From positions 1 through 6,319 of the forward strand of contig CANREI010000070.1 of NCBI GenBank assembly GCA_947629595.1: 6,319 nt of DNA, read 5' to 3'. This document shows positions 1 to 5,730 of the stretch, in pieces. The translations under genes were made by a program, and so were the position numbers. Positions within the stretch are counted from its first letter, which is position 1. Each line of letters starts with the position of its first letter. The notes beneath the pieces are model-generated. The model ran no database searches and was not told the origin of the DNA. It worked only from the letters and a program-made list of their open reading frames with translations. Source of the DNA: an uncultured Alphaproteobacteria bacterium (GTDB lineage Bacteria; Pseudomonadota; Alphaproteobacteria; CAAHEQ01; UBA3637).

Positions 1-134
1 AAGTGCATTTATCATATAAAAACAAATTGTTTCTGTCAAGTAAATTTTTGTCGGAAGGCTTTAAAAATGTTTTTTTTGTACCGATTTTAAAAAAAATCTT
101 TGAAATTTTTGAAAAGATGGTTTATGATAACGAA

Positions 135-141
135 AAAGGAG
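135..141 (+). promoter_or_regulatory. Ribosome binding site of psd
   Basis: AAAGGAG lies 7 nt before the ATG at 149. This fixes the start at 149 and so makes the unusual lysine/alanine/glutamine-rich N-terminal extension part of the protein. The upstream 134 bases are very AT-rich; no promoter pair with good spacing is visible there, so the operon promoter may lie partly outside the window. Confidence 0.75.
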
Positions 142-148
142 TTTAAAA

Positions 149-943
149 ATGAAAGCAAAAAAAGAAACTTTATCAAAATCGGCGCAAGTGAAGGCGGCTC
201 AAACGAAATCGGCTCAATTAAAAACAGCCGCGACGCCGAAGAAATCGGCTTATCAGGTGCCGAGCGAAAATCATGTCGATACATCGTGGAAGCGCTATTT
301 GTTGCCCTCTATTCATCCGCAAGGGTGGCCTATTTTAGGGGGAATGCTGATTGTTTTTTGCGTGATGGGTTTGTTAACCGATGAATGGAGTTGGATAGTC
401 GGCTTGCCGATGCTTGTTTTTTCCTATTATTTCTTTCGCAACCCCACGCGGGAAACGCCGCAAAATCCGAATTTAATCATTGCCCCGGCCGACGGACTTG
501 TCAGCAATATTAAATATGTTGTTCCGCCGAAAGAATTATCGCTCGGAAAAGAGCCGCTGTTGCGAATCAGCATTTTTATGAGCGTGTTCAGCGTTCATGT
601 CAATCGGGCACCCGTGAGCGGAACGGTTGATGCGTTGTTTTATCGCCCGGGCAAGTTTGTGAGTGTGGCCGATAAAGACAGCGAGGATAACGAGCGCCAG
701 GAAATTTGTATGATTGCCGAAAACAAAAAACGCATCGGTTTTGTGCAGATTGCGGGGTTAATCGCGCGGCGGATTTATTGTCCGTTGCAAATCGGCGATC
801 AATTGAAAGCCGGTCAGATTTTCGGTATGATTCGATTTGGCAGTCGGTTAGATGTTTTCTTGCCGAAGGGTGTTGAGCCGAAGGTTTTGCTCGGGCAGGT
901 TTGCGTGGCGGGTGAAACCGTTTTGGCGGATATGAGTGAATAG
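149..943 (+). CDS. psd: Phosphatidylserine decarboxylase proenzyme
   Basis: This inner-membrane, pyruvoyl-dependent enzyme decarboxylates phosphatidylserine to phosphatidylethanolamine. Seen in the 264-residue product: two hydrophobic segments (about residues 58-75 and 80-96), then FFRNPTR, the PADG motif (113-116), the FMSVFSVHVNRAP block with the conserved His (150), and RFGSRLDVFLP (229-239). In this family the chain self-cleaves between Gly and Ser of the GS(R/T) motif, here G231/S232. S232 would become the pyruvoyl group and residues 232-264 the short alpha chain. GSR rather than LGST is the variant of the short archaeal/alphaproteobacterial class. Those proteins are usually about 210-235 residues long; the excess here is an N-terminal tail of about 45 residues rich in K, A, Q and S with KSAQ repeats, probably a disordered cytosolic tail. 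The start is supported by AAAGGAG 7 nt upstream. First gene of the cluster; pssA, which makes its substrate, follows after 12 nt. Confidence 0.95.
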   Translation: MKAKKETLSKSAQVKAAQTKSAQLKTAATPKKSAYQVPSENHVDTSWKRYLLPSIHPQGWPILGGMLIVFCVMGLLTDEWSWIVGLPMLVFSYYFFRNPTRETPQNPNLIIAPADGLVSNIKYVVPPKELSLGKEPLLRISIFMSVFSVHVNRAPVSGTVDALFYRPGKFVSVADKDSEDNERQEICMIAENKKRIGFVQIAGLIARRIYCPLQIGDQLKAGQIFGMIRFGSRLDVFLPKGVEPKVLLGQVCVAGETVLADMSE

Positions 944-955
944 CGGGATTATAAA

Positions 956-1750
956 ATGTCTGAAAAAGAAATTAACATTCGTCCGTTGTTTCCCAATGCC
1001 GTTACCATGACGGCGTTGGCCTTCGGTGTGTCTTCCGTTAATATGGCTTTTTGGGGGCATTGGACGATTGCCGTGATTTTTATTGCTTTATCCGGTGTTT
1101 TCGATTTTCTGGACGGAAAAGTTGCACGGTTACTGAATGTTTCGTCTCGTTTCGGTGCGGAATTGGATTCGTTATCCGATTTTGTGAGTTTCGGTGTGGC
1201 ACCGGCGTTTTTAATGTATTTATGGACAATGGATGCCGAAACGAGAATCAGCGTTTTGCAACATCAGGCGGGGCGCAGTGAAGCCATCGGCATTTATTGG
1301 GTATTGGTTTTGTTTGTGGCTATGTGTTGTGCCACGCGGTTAGCGCGATTTAATTCGTTACTGGATACAAAGCAACCGACCTATTGGAAGCATTTTTTTA
1401 TGGGTGTACCGGCACCGGCGGGCGCTTATTTAACAATTTTACCGCTTATTTTTTGGCTGGCAACCGATATTGAGTTGTTTCGGCACCCGTTGTTTGCCGG
1501 TGCGTTTTTAATTTTAAGCGGCGTAATGATGGCCAGCAAAATTCCCACGCTTTGTTTAAAGCATTTACACATTCCGGCCGATTATTCGTCGCTGTTGCTT
1601 ATTATCACCATTTTTGTTTTGGCGGGATTGGTTTCCGTGCCGTGGATTACATTGAGCATGTTGGGTATTTGTTACCTGATTTCCATTCCCATCGGAATCG
1701 GGTGGTTTTTAAAATTAAAAAAGAGAGAAAAGGGAGGAAAGCATGTTTAA
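956..1750 (+). CDS. pssA: CDP-diacylglycerol-serine O-phosphatidyltransferase
   Basis: This integral membrane enzyme condenses CDP-diacylglycerol with L-serine to phosphatidylserine, releasing CMP, and so feeds the Psd encoded just upstream. Seen: the complete CDP-alcohol phosphatidyltransferase signature D50-x2-D53-G54-x2-A57-R58-x8-G67-x3-D71-x3-D75. The four Asp residues bind the metal ions and the last is the catalytic base in the family. The signature is followed by several hydrophobic helices (about 110-128, 150-170, 178-195, 211-230 and 231-252) and a basic C-terminal tail. The 264-residue length is normal for the integral-membrane class II (Bacillus/alphaproteobacterial type) PssA, as opposed to the peripheral PLD-like enzyme of E. 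coli. The ATG at 956 has only a weak Shine-Dalgarno (CGGGA), which suggests translational coupling to psd, whose stop is 12 nt upstream. The 3' end overlaps the next gene by 8 nt. Confidence 0.95.
   Translation: MSEKEINIRPLFPNAVTMTALAFGVSSVNMAFWGHWTIAVIFIALSGVFDFLDGKVARLLNVSSRFGAELDSLSDFVSFGVAPAFLMYLWTMDAETRISVLQHQAGRSEAIGIYWVLVLFVAMCCATRLARFNSLLDTKQPTYWKHFFMGVPAPAGAYLTILPLIFWLATDIELFRHPLFAGAFLILSGVMMASKIPTLCLKHLHIPADYSSLLLIITIFVLAGLVSVPWITLSMLGICYLISIPIGIGWFLKLKKREKGGKHV
1731..1737 (+). promoter_or_regulatory. Strong ribosome binding site inside the pssA 3' end
   Basis: AGGGAGG sits 5 nt before the ATG at 1743, within the last codons of pssA. It is the strongest Shine-Dalgarno of the + strand cluster. 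It supports the start of the exported hypothetical protein and the 8-nt gene overlap. Confidence 0.7.
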
Positions 1751-2456
1751 AAAATTTTTATGCGGCGTTTTGTTTTTCGGGTGTTTGCCCGTGGCTGCGC
1801 AAACGGTTGATTCGGGGGCAAATCAAGTGAATGCGCCTGCCGCGCCGACGCAAGAGGCAACGGCAGTCGATAACTCCGGCGATGATTCGCGCGTAACGGA
1901 AGCGCTTCAAAAGGCGTTGGAAAAAGATCCGAATTTAGGGCCTTATGAAACAAAGCTGATTTATCGGCAAATGTTAAAAAGTAAAAACGAACAAAATGAT
2001 AAAACGCAAACCTTGAAGCAAATGGCCGATACGTTTAAATATGATGAAAGTCAATTGCAACAGGCGGCGGCATTGTATGAAGATAATCAAAAGCCGGTTG
2101 ATTATCAATTGCCCGATAATAAAGACGGTTCGTTTGTGTCGTCCATTGATGCCAATCCGGCGCAGGCTTTAAACAGTTTGGCTGTTTCGGCACCGATAAA
2201 TCAAGCCTTTTTACCGCAACATTTGAAAAAGAAAGCACCGGAGGAGGGGGCGTATGCAACGGCAACGTATCCCAAAGCACAATCGCAGCAGCCGCAAGCA
2301 CAACAAGCCGTGCCGACGGTAGCAGCCAACAATAATCGGCCTGTTCAATCGGTACGGAATATTTCTTTGCGCCCGACAAGCGGTACGCCTGCGGCAACGC
2401 CGAAAAAACGGTTGGGTGTGAAGTCTTATGCGTTTAATCCCGAAAACTTCTATTAA
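1743..2456 (+). CDS. Exported Q/A-rich hypothetical protein
   Basis: I do not recognise this family. The 237-residue product begins with a classical signal peptide: basic MFKK, a hydrophobic core to about residue 16, then PVAAQ. Cleavage is plausible after A19, so the protein is probably periplasmic or secreted. FFGC at 11-14 is a poor lipobox. Residues 20-50 are low-complexity (A, Q, N, D, S). Residues 50-115 look helical and charged, and contain the conserved-looking stretch LEKDPNLGPYETKLIYRQML, followed by LKQMADTFKYDESQLQQAAALYE. Residues 175-222 are Q/A/P/N-rich and probably disordered. The C-terminus (224-237, GVKSYAFNPENFY) is less repetitive. There are no Cys in the predicted mature part and no catalytic motif that I can name. 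It lies in the psd-pssA-trmJ cluster with an 8-nt overlap upstream and a 3-nt gap downstream, so it is probably co-transcribed. An envelope role is a guess from the signal peptide and neighbours. Confidence 0.85.
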   Translation: MFKKFLCGVLFFGCLPVAAQTVDSGANQVNAPAAPTQEATAVDNSGDDSRVTEALQKALEKDPNLGPYETKLIYRQMLKSKNEQNDKTQTLKQMADTFKYDESQLQQAAALYEDNQKPVDYQLPDNKDGSFVSSIDANPAQALNSLAVSAPINQAFLPQHLKKKAPEEGAYATATYPKAQSQQPQAQQAVPTVAANNNRPVQSVRNISLRPTSGTPAATPKKRLGVKSYAFNPENFY

Positions 2457-2459
2457 AAA

Positions 2460-3212
2460 ATGAAAAAAGTGAAGTGTGCGTTTTTTGAAAAGGCACCGAG
2501 CATTATTTTGGTGCGCCCGCAGTTGGCTGAAAATATGGGAATGGTGGCGCGTGCCATGATGAATTGTGCGCTGTCTGATTTACGGCTTGTGTCGCCGCGG
2601 GATTCTCATTTATCGGAAAAAGCGCTGGCGGCGTCATCGGGTGCGCAGGAAATTTTGGAAAAAGCGGTTGTTTATTCTTCCTTGTCGGAGGCTGTTGCCG
2701 ATTGTCAGCTTGTTTTTGCCACAACGGCGCGTCCGCGTGATATGACAAAGCCTGTTTTATCGCCCGTGAAAGCCGTTGAACGTTTATGGCAGGCAGAAAA
2801 TCAGGGGCAGAAAACGGCGGTGTTATTCGGTGCCGAGCGAACAGGGCTTGAAAATGAGGAAATTGTGTGTGCTGACGGAATTATTGAAATTCCTTTAAAT
2901 CCGGCGCATTGTTCGTTAAATTTATCGCAGGCGGTGTTGTTAATCGGGTATGAATGGTTTCAAAAACGGCATTTCAGTGATTGTTCGCATTATGAAACGG
3001 GCGGTTCCGCTTTGGCAAACAAGGCGGAAGTCGATGCGTTTTTAACGCATTTGGAAAAAGAACTGCGTTTAAGGGGCTATTTTCGGTTTCAAGACAAAGA
3101 AGAGCGAATGAAAAACAATTTGCGAAACATTTTTACGCGTTTACCGCTCACGCATTCGGAAATGAAAACCCTGCACGGCGTTATTACCGATTTGGTGCGT
3201 CCGCTGAAATAA
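2460..3212 (+). CDS. trmJ: TrmJ-type tRNA (cytidine/uridine-32-2'-O)-methyltransferase
   Basis: This is a cytosolic SPOUT-superfamily RNA methyltransferase (COG0565). TrmJ uses S-adenosylmethionine to 2'-O-methylate position 32 of the tRNA anticodon loop. All three SPOUT motifs can be read. Motif 1 is ILVRPQLAENMGMVARAMMN (residues 16-35), with N25 and R31 in the conserved places. Motif 2 is AVLFGAERTGLENEEI (120-135), with G124, E126 and G129. Motif 3 is IPLNP..CSLNLSQAVLLI (144-162), which forms the knotted cofactor site. The C-terminal ~70 residues (FLTHLEKELRLRGYF onward) are the helical extension typical of TrmJ. The 250-residue length is normal. The start at 2460 is only 3 nt after the previous stop and has no good Shine-Dalgarno, so translation is probably coupled. 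The substrate nucleotide (C32 or U32, or another site) cannot be decided from sequence alone; related TrmH/LasT-like members differ in target. Confidence 0.9.
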   Translation: MKKVKCAFFEKAPSIILVRPQLAENMGMVARAMMNCALSDLRLVSPRDSHLSEKALAASSGAQEILEKAVVYSSLSEAVADCQLVFATTARPRDMTKPVLSPVKAVERLWQAENQGQKTAVLFGAERTGLENEEIVCADGIIEIPLNPAHCSLNLSQAVLLIGYEWFQKRHFSDCSHYETGGSALANKAEVDAFLTHLEKELRLRGYFRFQDKEERMKNNLRNIFTRLPLTHSEMKTLHGVITDLVRPLK

Positions 3213-3268
3213 TATTGACTCTGCAATTCGGGTGAATCTGATTATTTTCCCTTTCATCATGAAATGCT

Positions 3269-4804
3269 TTATTCACGACATAACGCCCGATCAACTTCTC
3301 TTGAACTATATTTTGAATGAGATAGATCTCGACCGCCGCTCATTAAATCCATCCCTCTGTAATAATATCCTTCGCGAAACCAAAGCCATAAATAAGATGT
3401 ATAATTTTCATCGTCGGTGTACATTTTTCTGAATTGTTTGATTGATGGCGGAACATTATTAATGCCGGGATTTGCATCTGTTGCCGTGCAGTGATTTCCG
3501 TTGTTGACAGGTTCACTGTTATAACATTGCCACTCAATATCACGATAAGCAGCCATAAAAGAGGGTCCGTCTGCCGTTCCGACACAGCCTTCATCGCTTT
3601 GTTTGGCTCGTGCCGCACAGAAACGACAGCTGGTCCACCAACTCATTTGTTTGTTGGAACCGTAAAAATTGATATTTTGTATGACTGTCGGCTCTTTTTT
3701 CAATAAATCATCGGAAACTTTATGGCATTCACCCGAGAAGTTTGCTCCGTTCGGATCATTATCTTGCCATTCTGATGTAGGGGAAGCACCGGTTGCTAAA
3801 TAGCAATAATTTTCAAATCCGCCCGCGGGATTACAATCTTCATTTGTACGGCATTCATAAGCAGCGCACCCGTGTGCCGATTCTTTCCAACTTTCGCCCT
3901 CGGGACATGCTTCACATTTGCCTTCTGTGGTGTTACAAATCGGATTTTCCGTATCTTTTTCAAAGCAATCTTCATTGGTTTTACATTCCACACAAATATG
4001 TTCATCAGTTTTGCATATGGGTGTATCGGGGTCTGCACAATCAGTATCTGTCATACAATCAACACAAGCCGTGCCGCTCCATATTTTTCCTTCCGGACAG
4101 CTGATACATTCGTTATTTTCGCAGTGTTGCGTATTGCTTTCGCAATCTAAATCATCCAAACATTCCACGCATCTTTCATTCTCGCAAAAGGGTTTTTCAT
4201 CAGGGCAATCGTCATCTTTTGCACACCAGCCTTTTGGGCGCCCCGAATCGTAATTGCCGTTCACTTCTTCCGCATCAAACTGAATATAAAATTCATTGGC
4301 TTCATCACTCGTGCATAAATCATCTTCTTTATAGGGCTGTTTATTGATTTCCATATACATTAAACCGTCCATGCCATTAAGAAGTGTTGTAAGCGGCTTA
4401 CAAACGCCTTTTGAAACATTCCCGACTTTAATATAATAAGCATCTGCTTCGCGACAGTTATAAAATTCTGCTTTATCTTTGCGGATGCAATCATAATCAA
4501 CGGGATAACGATCATATTGTGTTGATAAATGCCCGGTGTAATCTTCATTTTCGGGTGTATCATCATAAGGATCCCCCAATAACAATTCTTCATTTCCCAA
4601 AGCGTACTTTACCTTTAAATCGTTACGCATTAAGTTAATTTCATTTGCTATTTGGTCGGCCTGATAGTAGTTCATAGCTAATTTATATCCCACAATCCCG
4701 CCGATTGACAGAACAGCAATAATGGCCAAAACACCCAGCATTTCAATCATTGAACGGCCTTCTTGCGCTTGATTTTGAACTTGTTTTTTAATTTGCATTG
4801 TCAT
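3269..4804 (-). CDS. Chimeric type IV pilin-like protein with Cys-rich repeats and a large C-terminal domain
   Basis: Predicted secreted, pilus- or pseudopilus-associated protein of 511 residues. The N-terminus is a class III prepilin signal: 16-residue basic leader, processing site G16|R17, then SMIE with Glu at mature position +5 and a hydrophobic helix to about residue 45 (GVLAIIAVLSIGGIVGYKLAM). Residues 60-190 form an acidic linker domain with four Cys. Residues 194-334 hold a Cys-rich array. Residues 345-511 form a C-terminal domain with seven more Cys, aromatic-rich (SWWTSC, YLWLWFREGYYY), ending KYSSREVDRALCRE. That ending recalls lectin-like/DUF1566 C-termini, a resemblance from memory only. 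Ordinary pilins are 120-200 residues, so this looks like a minor pilin carrying an adhesin or ligand-binding tip. An in-frame GTG lies at 4822, but GGGAG 7 nt before the ATG at 4804 favours the latter. Own promoter at 4832-4860. It converges with trmJ, leaving 56 bp between stops. Confidence 0.85.
   Translation of the reverse strand: MTMQIKKQVQNQAQEGRSMIEMLGVLAIIAVLSIGGIVGYKLAMNYYQADQIANEINLMRNDLKVKYALGNEELLLGDPYDDTPENEDYTGHLSTQYDRYPVDYDCIRKDKAEFYNCREADAYYIKVGNVSKGVCKPLTTLLNGMDGLMYMEINKQPYKEDDLCTSDEANEFYIQFDAEEVNGNYDSGRPKGWCAKDDDCPDEKPFCENERCVECLDDLDCESNTQHCENNECISCPEGKIWSGTACVDCMTDTDCADPDTPICKTDEHICVECKTNEDCFEKDTENPICNTTEGKCEACPEGESWKESAHGCAAYECRTNEDCNPAGGFENYCYLATGASPTSEWQDNDPNGANFSGECHKVSDDLLKKEPTVIQNINFYGSNKQMSWWTSCRFCAARAKQSDEGCVGTADGPSFMAAYRDIEWQCYNSEPVNNGNHCTATDANPGINNVPPSIKQFRKMYTDDENYTSYLWLWFREGYYYRGMDLMSGGRDLSHSKYSSREVDRALCRE
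3803..4225 (-). repeat. Tandem Cys-rich repeat array within the pilin-like protein
   Basis: Residues 194-334 contain 23 cysteines in a recurring pattern. The core C-x2-C-x5-C (CVEC LDDLDC, CVDC MTDTDC, CVEC KTNEDC) occurs at residues 212-221, 247-256 and 271-280. A reduced form CRTNEDC is at 318-324 and a possible degenerate first unit is at 194-200. Two CPEG(K/E)-x-W inserts (236-242 and 300-306) alternate with them. Acidic residues precede the third Cys of each unit. The pattern resembles small disulfide-knot modules of secreted proteins. Disulfide bonding and perhaps Ca2+ binding are inferences. The codons of the units have diverged, so this is an old repeat rather than recent slippage. 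Confidence 0.8.
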
Positions 4805-4831
4805 TTTCTGACTCCCTTTCACTCTACGAAT

Positions 4832-4860
4832 AGCATAAATTAAACGTACCTTTAATGCAA
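4832..4860 (-). promoter_or_regulatory. Sigma70-like promoter of the large pilin-like gene
   Basis: Read on the - strand: -35 TTGCAT (4855-4860), 17-nt spacer, -10 TATGCT (4832-4837). The start of transcription would fall near 4825, giving a leader of only about 20 nt with GGGAG before the ATG. The same -35, spacing and -10 occur at the small pilin gene 870 bp away, which strengthens the call. Confidence 0.6.
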
Positions 4861-4997
4861 CGCTGATTCAGGGGTAATTTTTGCCCTCAAAACGCCAAAA
4901 TCAAGCACTCAAAAACAGTCGAAAAATCAATGAATTTCGGCCAAAATAAAAATTTTTTGAAAATTTTAAAAAAAAGTGTTGCAAAAATCGTACGTTT
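4842..4997. repeat. Upstream cassette, copy 1, with inverted ends
   Basis: This 156-bp block aligns without gaps to 5712-5867. Similarity continues through the -10 to about 4829; over 4831-4997 I count 17 mismatches in 167 positions, about 90% identity. The ends are inverted copies of GTTGCA-N6-GTACGTTT: left end read on the - strand at 4842-4861, right end on the + strand at 4978-4997. The interior is rich in A and T tracts. A GATTC (GANTC class) at 4865-4869 is retained in both copies, while a neighbouring ten-base stretch (4901-4910) has diverged. The right homology border coincides with the end of the inverted element. The + strand reading frame across it codes for nothing recognisable. 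Confidence 0.85.
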
Positions 4998-5036
4998 TTG
5001 CAACGTAACATTTTATTTATATTTCAATCATTTTGT

Positions 5037-5086
5037 AAAAAAAACAACGGGCAGAATCGGAAACTCAAGAAAAACCGTTCTGCCCG
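5037..5086 (-). terminator. Intrinsic terminator of the small pilin gene
   Basis: On the - strand, CGGGCAGAA (5078-5086) pairs perfectly with TTCTGCCCG (5048-5056). The stem extends inward by CGG/CCG across one unpaired base, leaving a ~14-nt loop. TTG and then eight Ts (5037-5044) follow directly. It lies about 50 nt after the pilin stop and insulates the large pilin gene downstream from read-through. Confidence 0.85.
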
Positions 5087-5095
5087 CCGTTCTTT

Positions 5096-5122
5096 GCCTT
5101 AAAAAGACGCTCTTTTTAAAGC
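5096..5122 (-). other. AT-rich hairpin just after the small pilin stop codon
   Basis: The stem GCCTTAAAAAGA (5096-5107) pairs with TCTTTTTAAAGC (5111-5122) around a CGC loop. That makes 12 pairs including one G-T. It starts about 10 nt after the stop codon and precedes the GC-rich terminator. No T tract follows on the - strand, so it is more likely an mRNA 3' stabilising element, or part of a double terminator, than a terminator by itself. Confidence 0.55.
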
Positions 5123-5132
5123 AAATAAGAGG

Positions 5133-5588
5133 TTAGCTCTGCGCAAAGACATGCTTTATTGAGGAACACGTGCCATCCGCACTACTTGTTTCACCTAAAA
5201 TACTCAGAGCAGCTTTGCACACGCTGTCACTATCAAATGTAATTTCCAGCTCAACACCATCGCCCTTCAAGCCGCCATAAGTAGTTTCCTCACCAGCGGT
5301 GGTTGAAGTAACTTTAATGCTTGTGGCACCGCTGGGTAAATTACCCAAACCGATTTTATCAAAATCTGTCGGTGTATAACTTCCCGTACTATGGGTTGCT
5401 CCATAAGTTTGCGCACCGGCATAAATCATAACGGCATATTTTGAAGCAGCATCTAAAATTTCATTCGCGCGATAGCGATTCATAGCCATGGAATAGCCGG
5501 CAATACCGCCGATTGATAAAACGCCGATAATGGCTAAAACGCCCAGCATTTCAACCATGGAACGGCCTGATTCATTTATGTTTTTCAT
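5133..5588 (-). CDS. Small type IV pilin / pseudopilin-like protein
   Basis: Predicted prepilin of 151 residues, inserted in the inner membrane, cleaved and N-methylated by a prepilin peptidase, then assembled into a filament. Seen: leader MKNINESG, site G8|R9, SMVE with Glu at mature +5, and the hydrophobic assembly helix GVLAIIGVLSIGGIAGYSMAM (residues 15-35) continuing into RYRANEILDAASKYAV. Next comes a Gly/Ser/Thr-rich globular part. C124 and C141 near the end would form the C-terminal disulfide (D-region) loop typical of type IVa pilins. The N-terminal 40 residues closely match those of the large pilin-like protein encoded at 3269-4804. Start: AAAGGA 7 nt upstream of the ATG. It has its own promoter, a structured leader, and a strong terminator, as fits a highly expressed major subunit. 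No assembly ATPase, platform protein or prepilin peptidase is in the window, so pilus versus type II secretion pseudopilus cannot be decided. Confidence 0.9.
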   Translation of the reverse strand: MKNINESGRSMVEMLGVLAIIGVLSIGGIAGYSMAMNRYRANEILDAASKYAVMIYAGAQTYGATHSTGSYTPTDFDKIGLGNLPSGATSIKVTSTTAGEETTYGGLKGDGVELEITFDSDSVCKAALSILGETSSADGTCSSIKHVFAQS

Positions 5589-5611
5589 TTTCTTGTCCTT
5601 TCATTTATGTT

Positions 5612-5696
5612 GTTTTTTAAGCTCCCCGAGCCTGAAAAACGTTATTTTTAAGGCATTATTGCCTTTTTTCATTATTTGAGAGATTCTTTCTCTCAA
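5612..5696 (-). promoter_or_regulatory. Structured 5' leader of the small pilin mRNA (three hairpins)
   Basis: Between the predicted start of transcription (about 5695) and the ribosome site lie three hairpins. The first is TTGAGAGA/TCTCTCAA (5676-5683 with 5689-5696), 8 bp with a 5-nt loop at the very 5' end. The second is AAGGCA/TGCCTT (5650-5655 with 5660-5665). The third is a 13-pair imperfect stem around a 3-nt GGG loop (5612-5624 with 5628-5640), ending 11 nt before the AAAGGA. The large pilin gene, with the same promoter, lacks this leader. A 5'-terminal stem is known to protect mRNAs such as ompA from decay; that role here is inference. Confidence 0.55.
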
Positions 5697-5701
5697 CAAA
5701 T

Positions 5702-5730
5702 AGCATAAAATAAACGTACCTTTAATGCAA
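5702..5730 (-). promoter_or_regulatory. Sigma70-like promoter of the small pilin gene
   Basis: On the - strand: -35 TTGCAT (5725-5730), 17-nt spacer, -10 TATGCT (5702-5707), identical in both hexamers to the promoter of the large pilin gene. Predicted start is near 5695, giving a leader of about 107 nt. A GAATC (GANTC class) lies at 5735-5739, 4 bp upstream of the -35. Confidence 0.6.

Noticed and set aside
1743..1802. The exported hypothetical protein as a lipoprotein (FFGC at residues 11-14).
   Set aside because: Phe at both -3 and -2 fits a lipobox poorly, and a better signal peptidase I site (VAA|Q) follows the hydrophobic core.
2035..2397. A - strand frame of 120 codons opposite the exported hypothetical protein.
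   Set aside because: It is a shadow frame: no ribosome site, proline/leucine/alanine-rich product, and the + strand gene has a signal peptide, ribosome site and tight spacing.
3213..3268. A shared terminator between trmJ and the convergent pilin-like gene.
   Set aside because: Only very weak dyads exist (ATTC/GAAT, TTTCAT/ATGAAA with a 1-nt loop) and no proper T tract follows them.
3269..4822. GTG start at 4822 for the large pilin-like gene (517 residues).
   Set aside because: The GGGAG ribosome site lies downstream of it and is placed 7 nt before the ATG at 4804. Starting at 4822 would translate the ribosome site.
4930..5136. A + strand reading frame of 68 codons through upstream cassette copy 1.
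   Set aside because: It runs through A/T tracts, an inverted element and the terminator, has no ribosome site, and its likeness to the frame at 5725-6018 only reflects the DNA repeat.
5650..5671. A + strand terminator AAGGCA/TGCCTT followed by Ts.
   Set aside because: No + strand gene or promoter feeds it, the stem is only 6 bp, and it is better explained as part of the pilin leader on the - strand.
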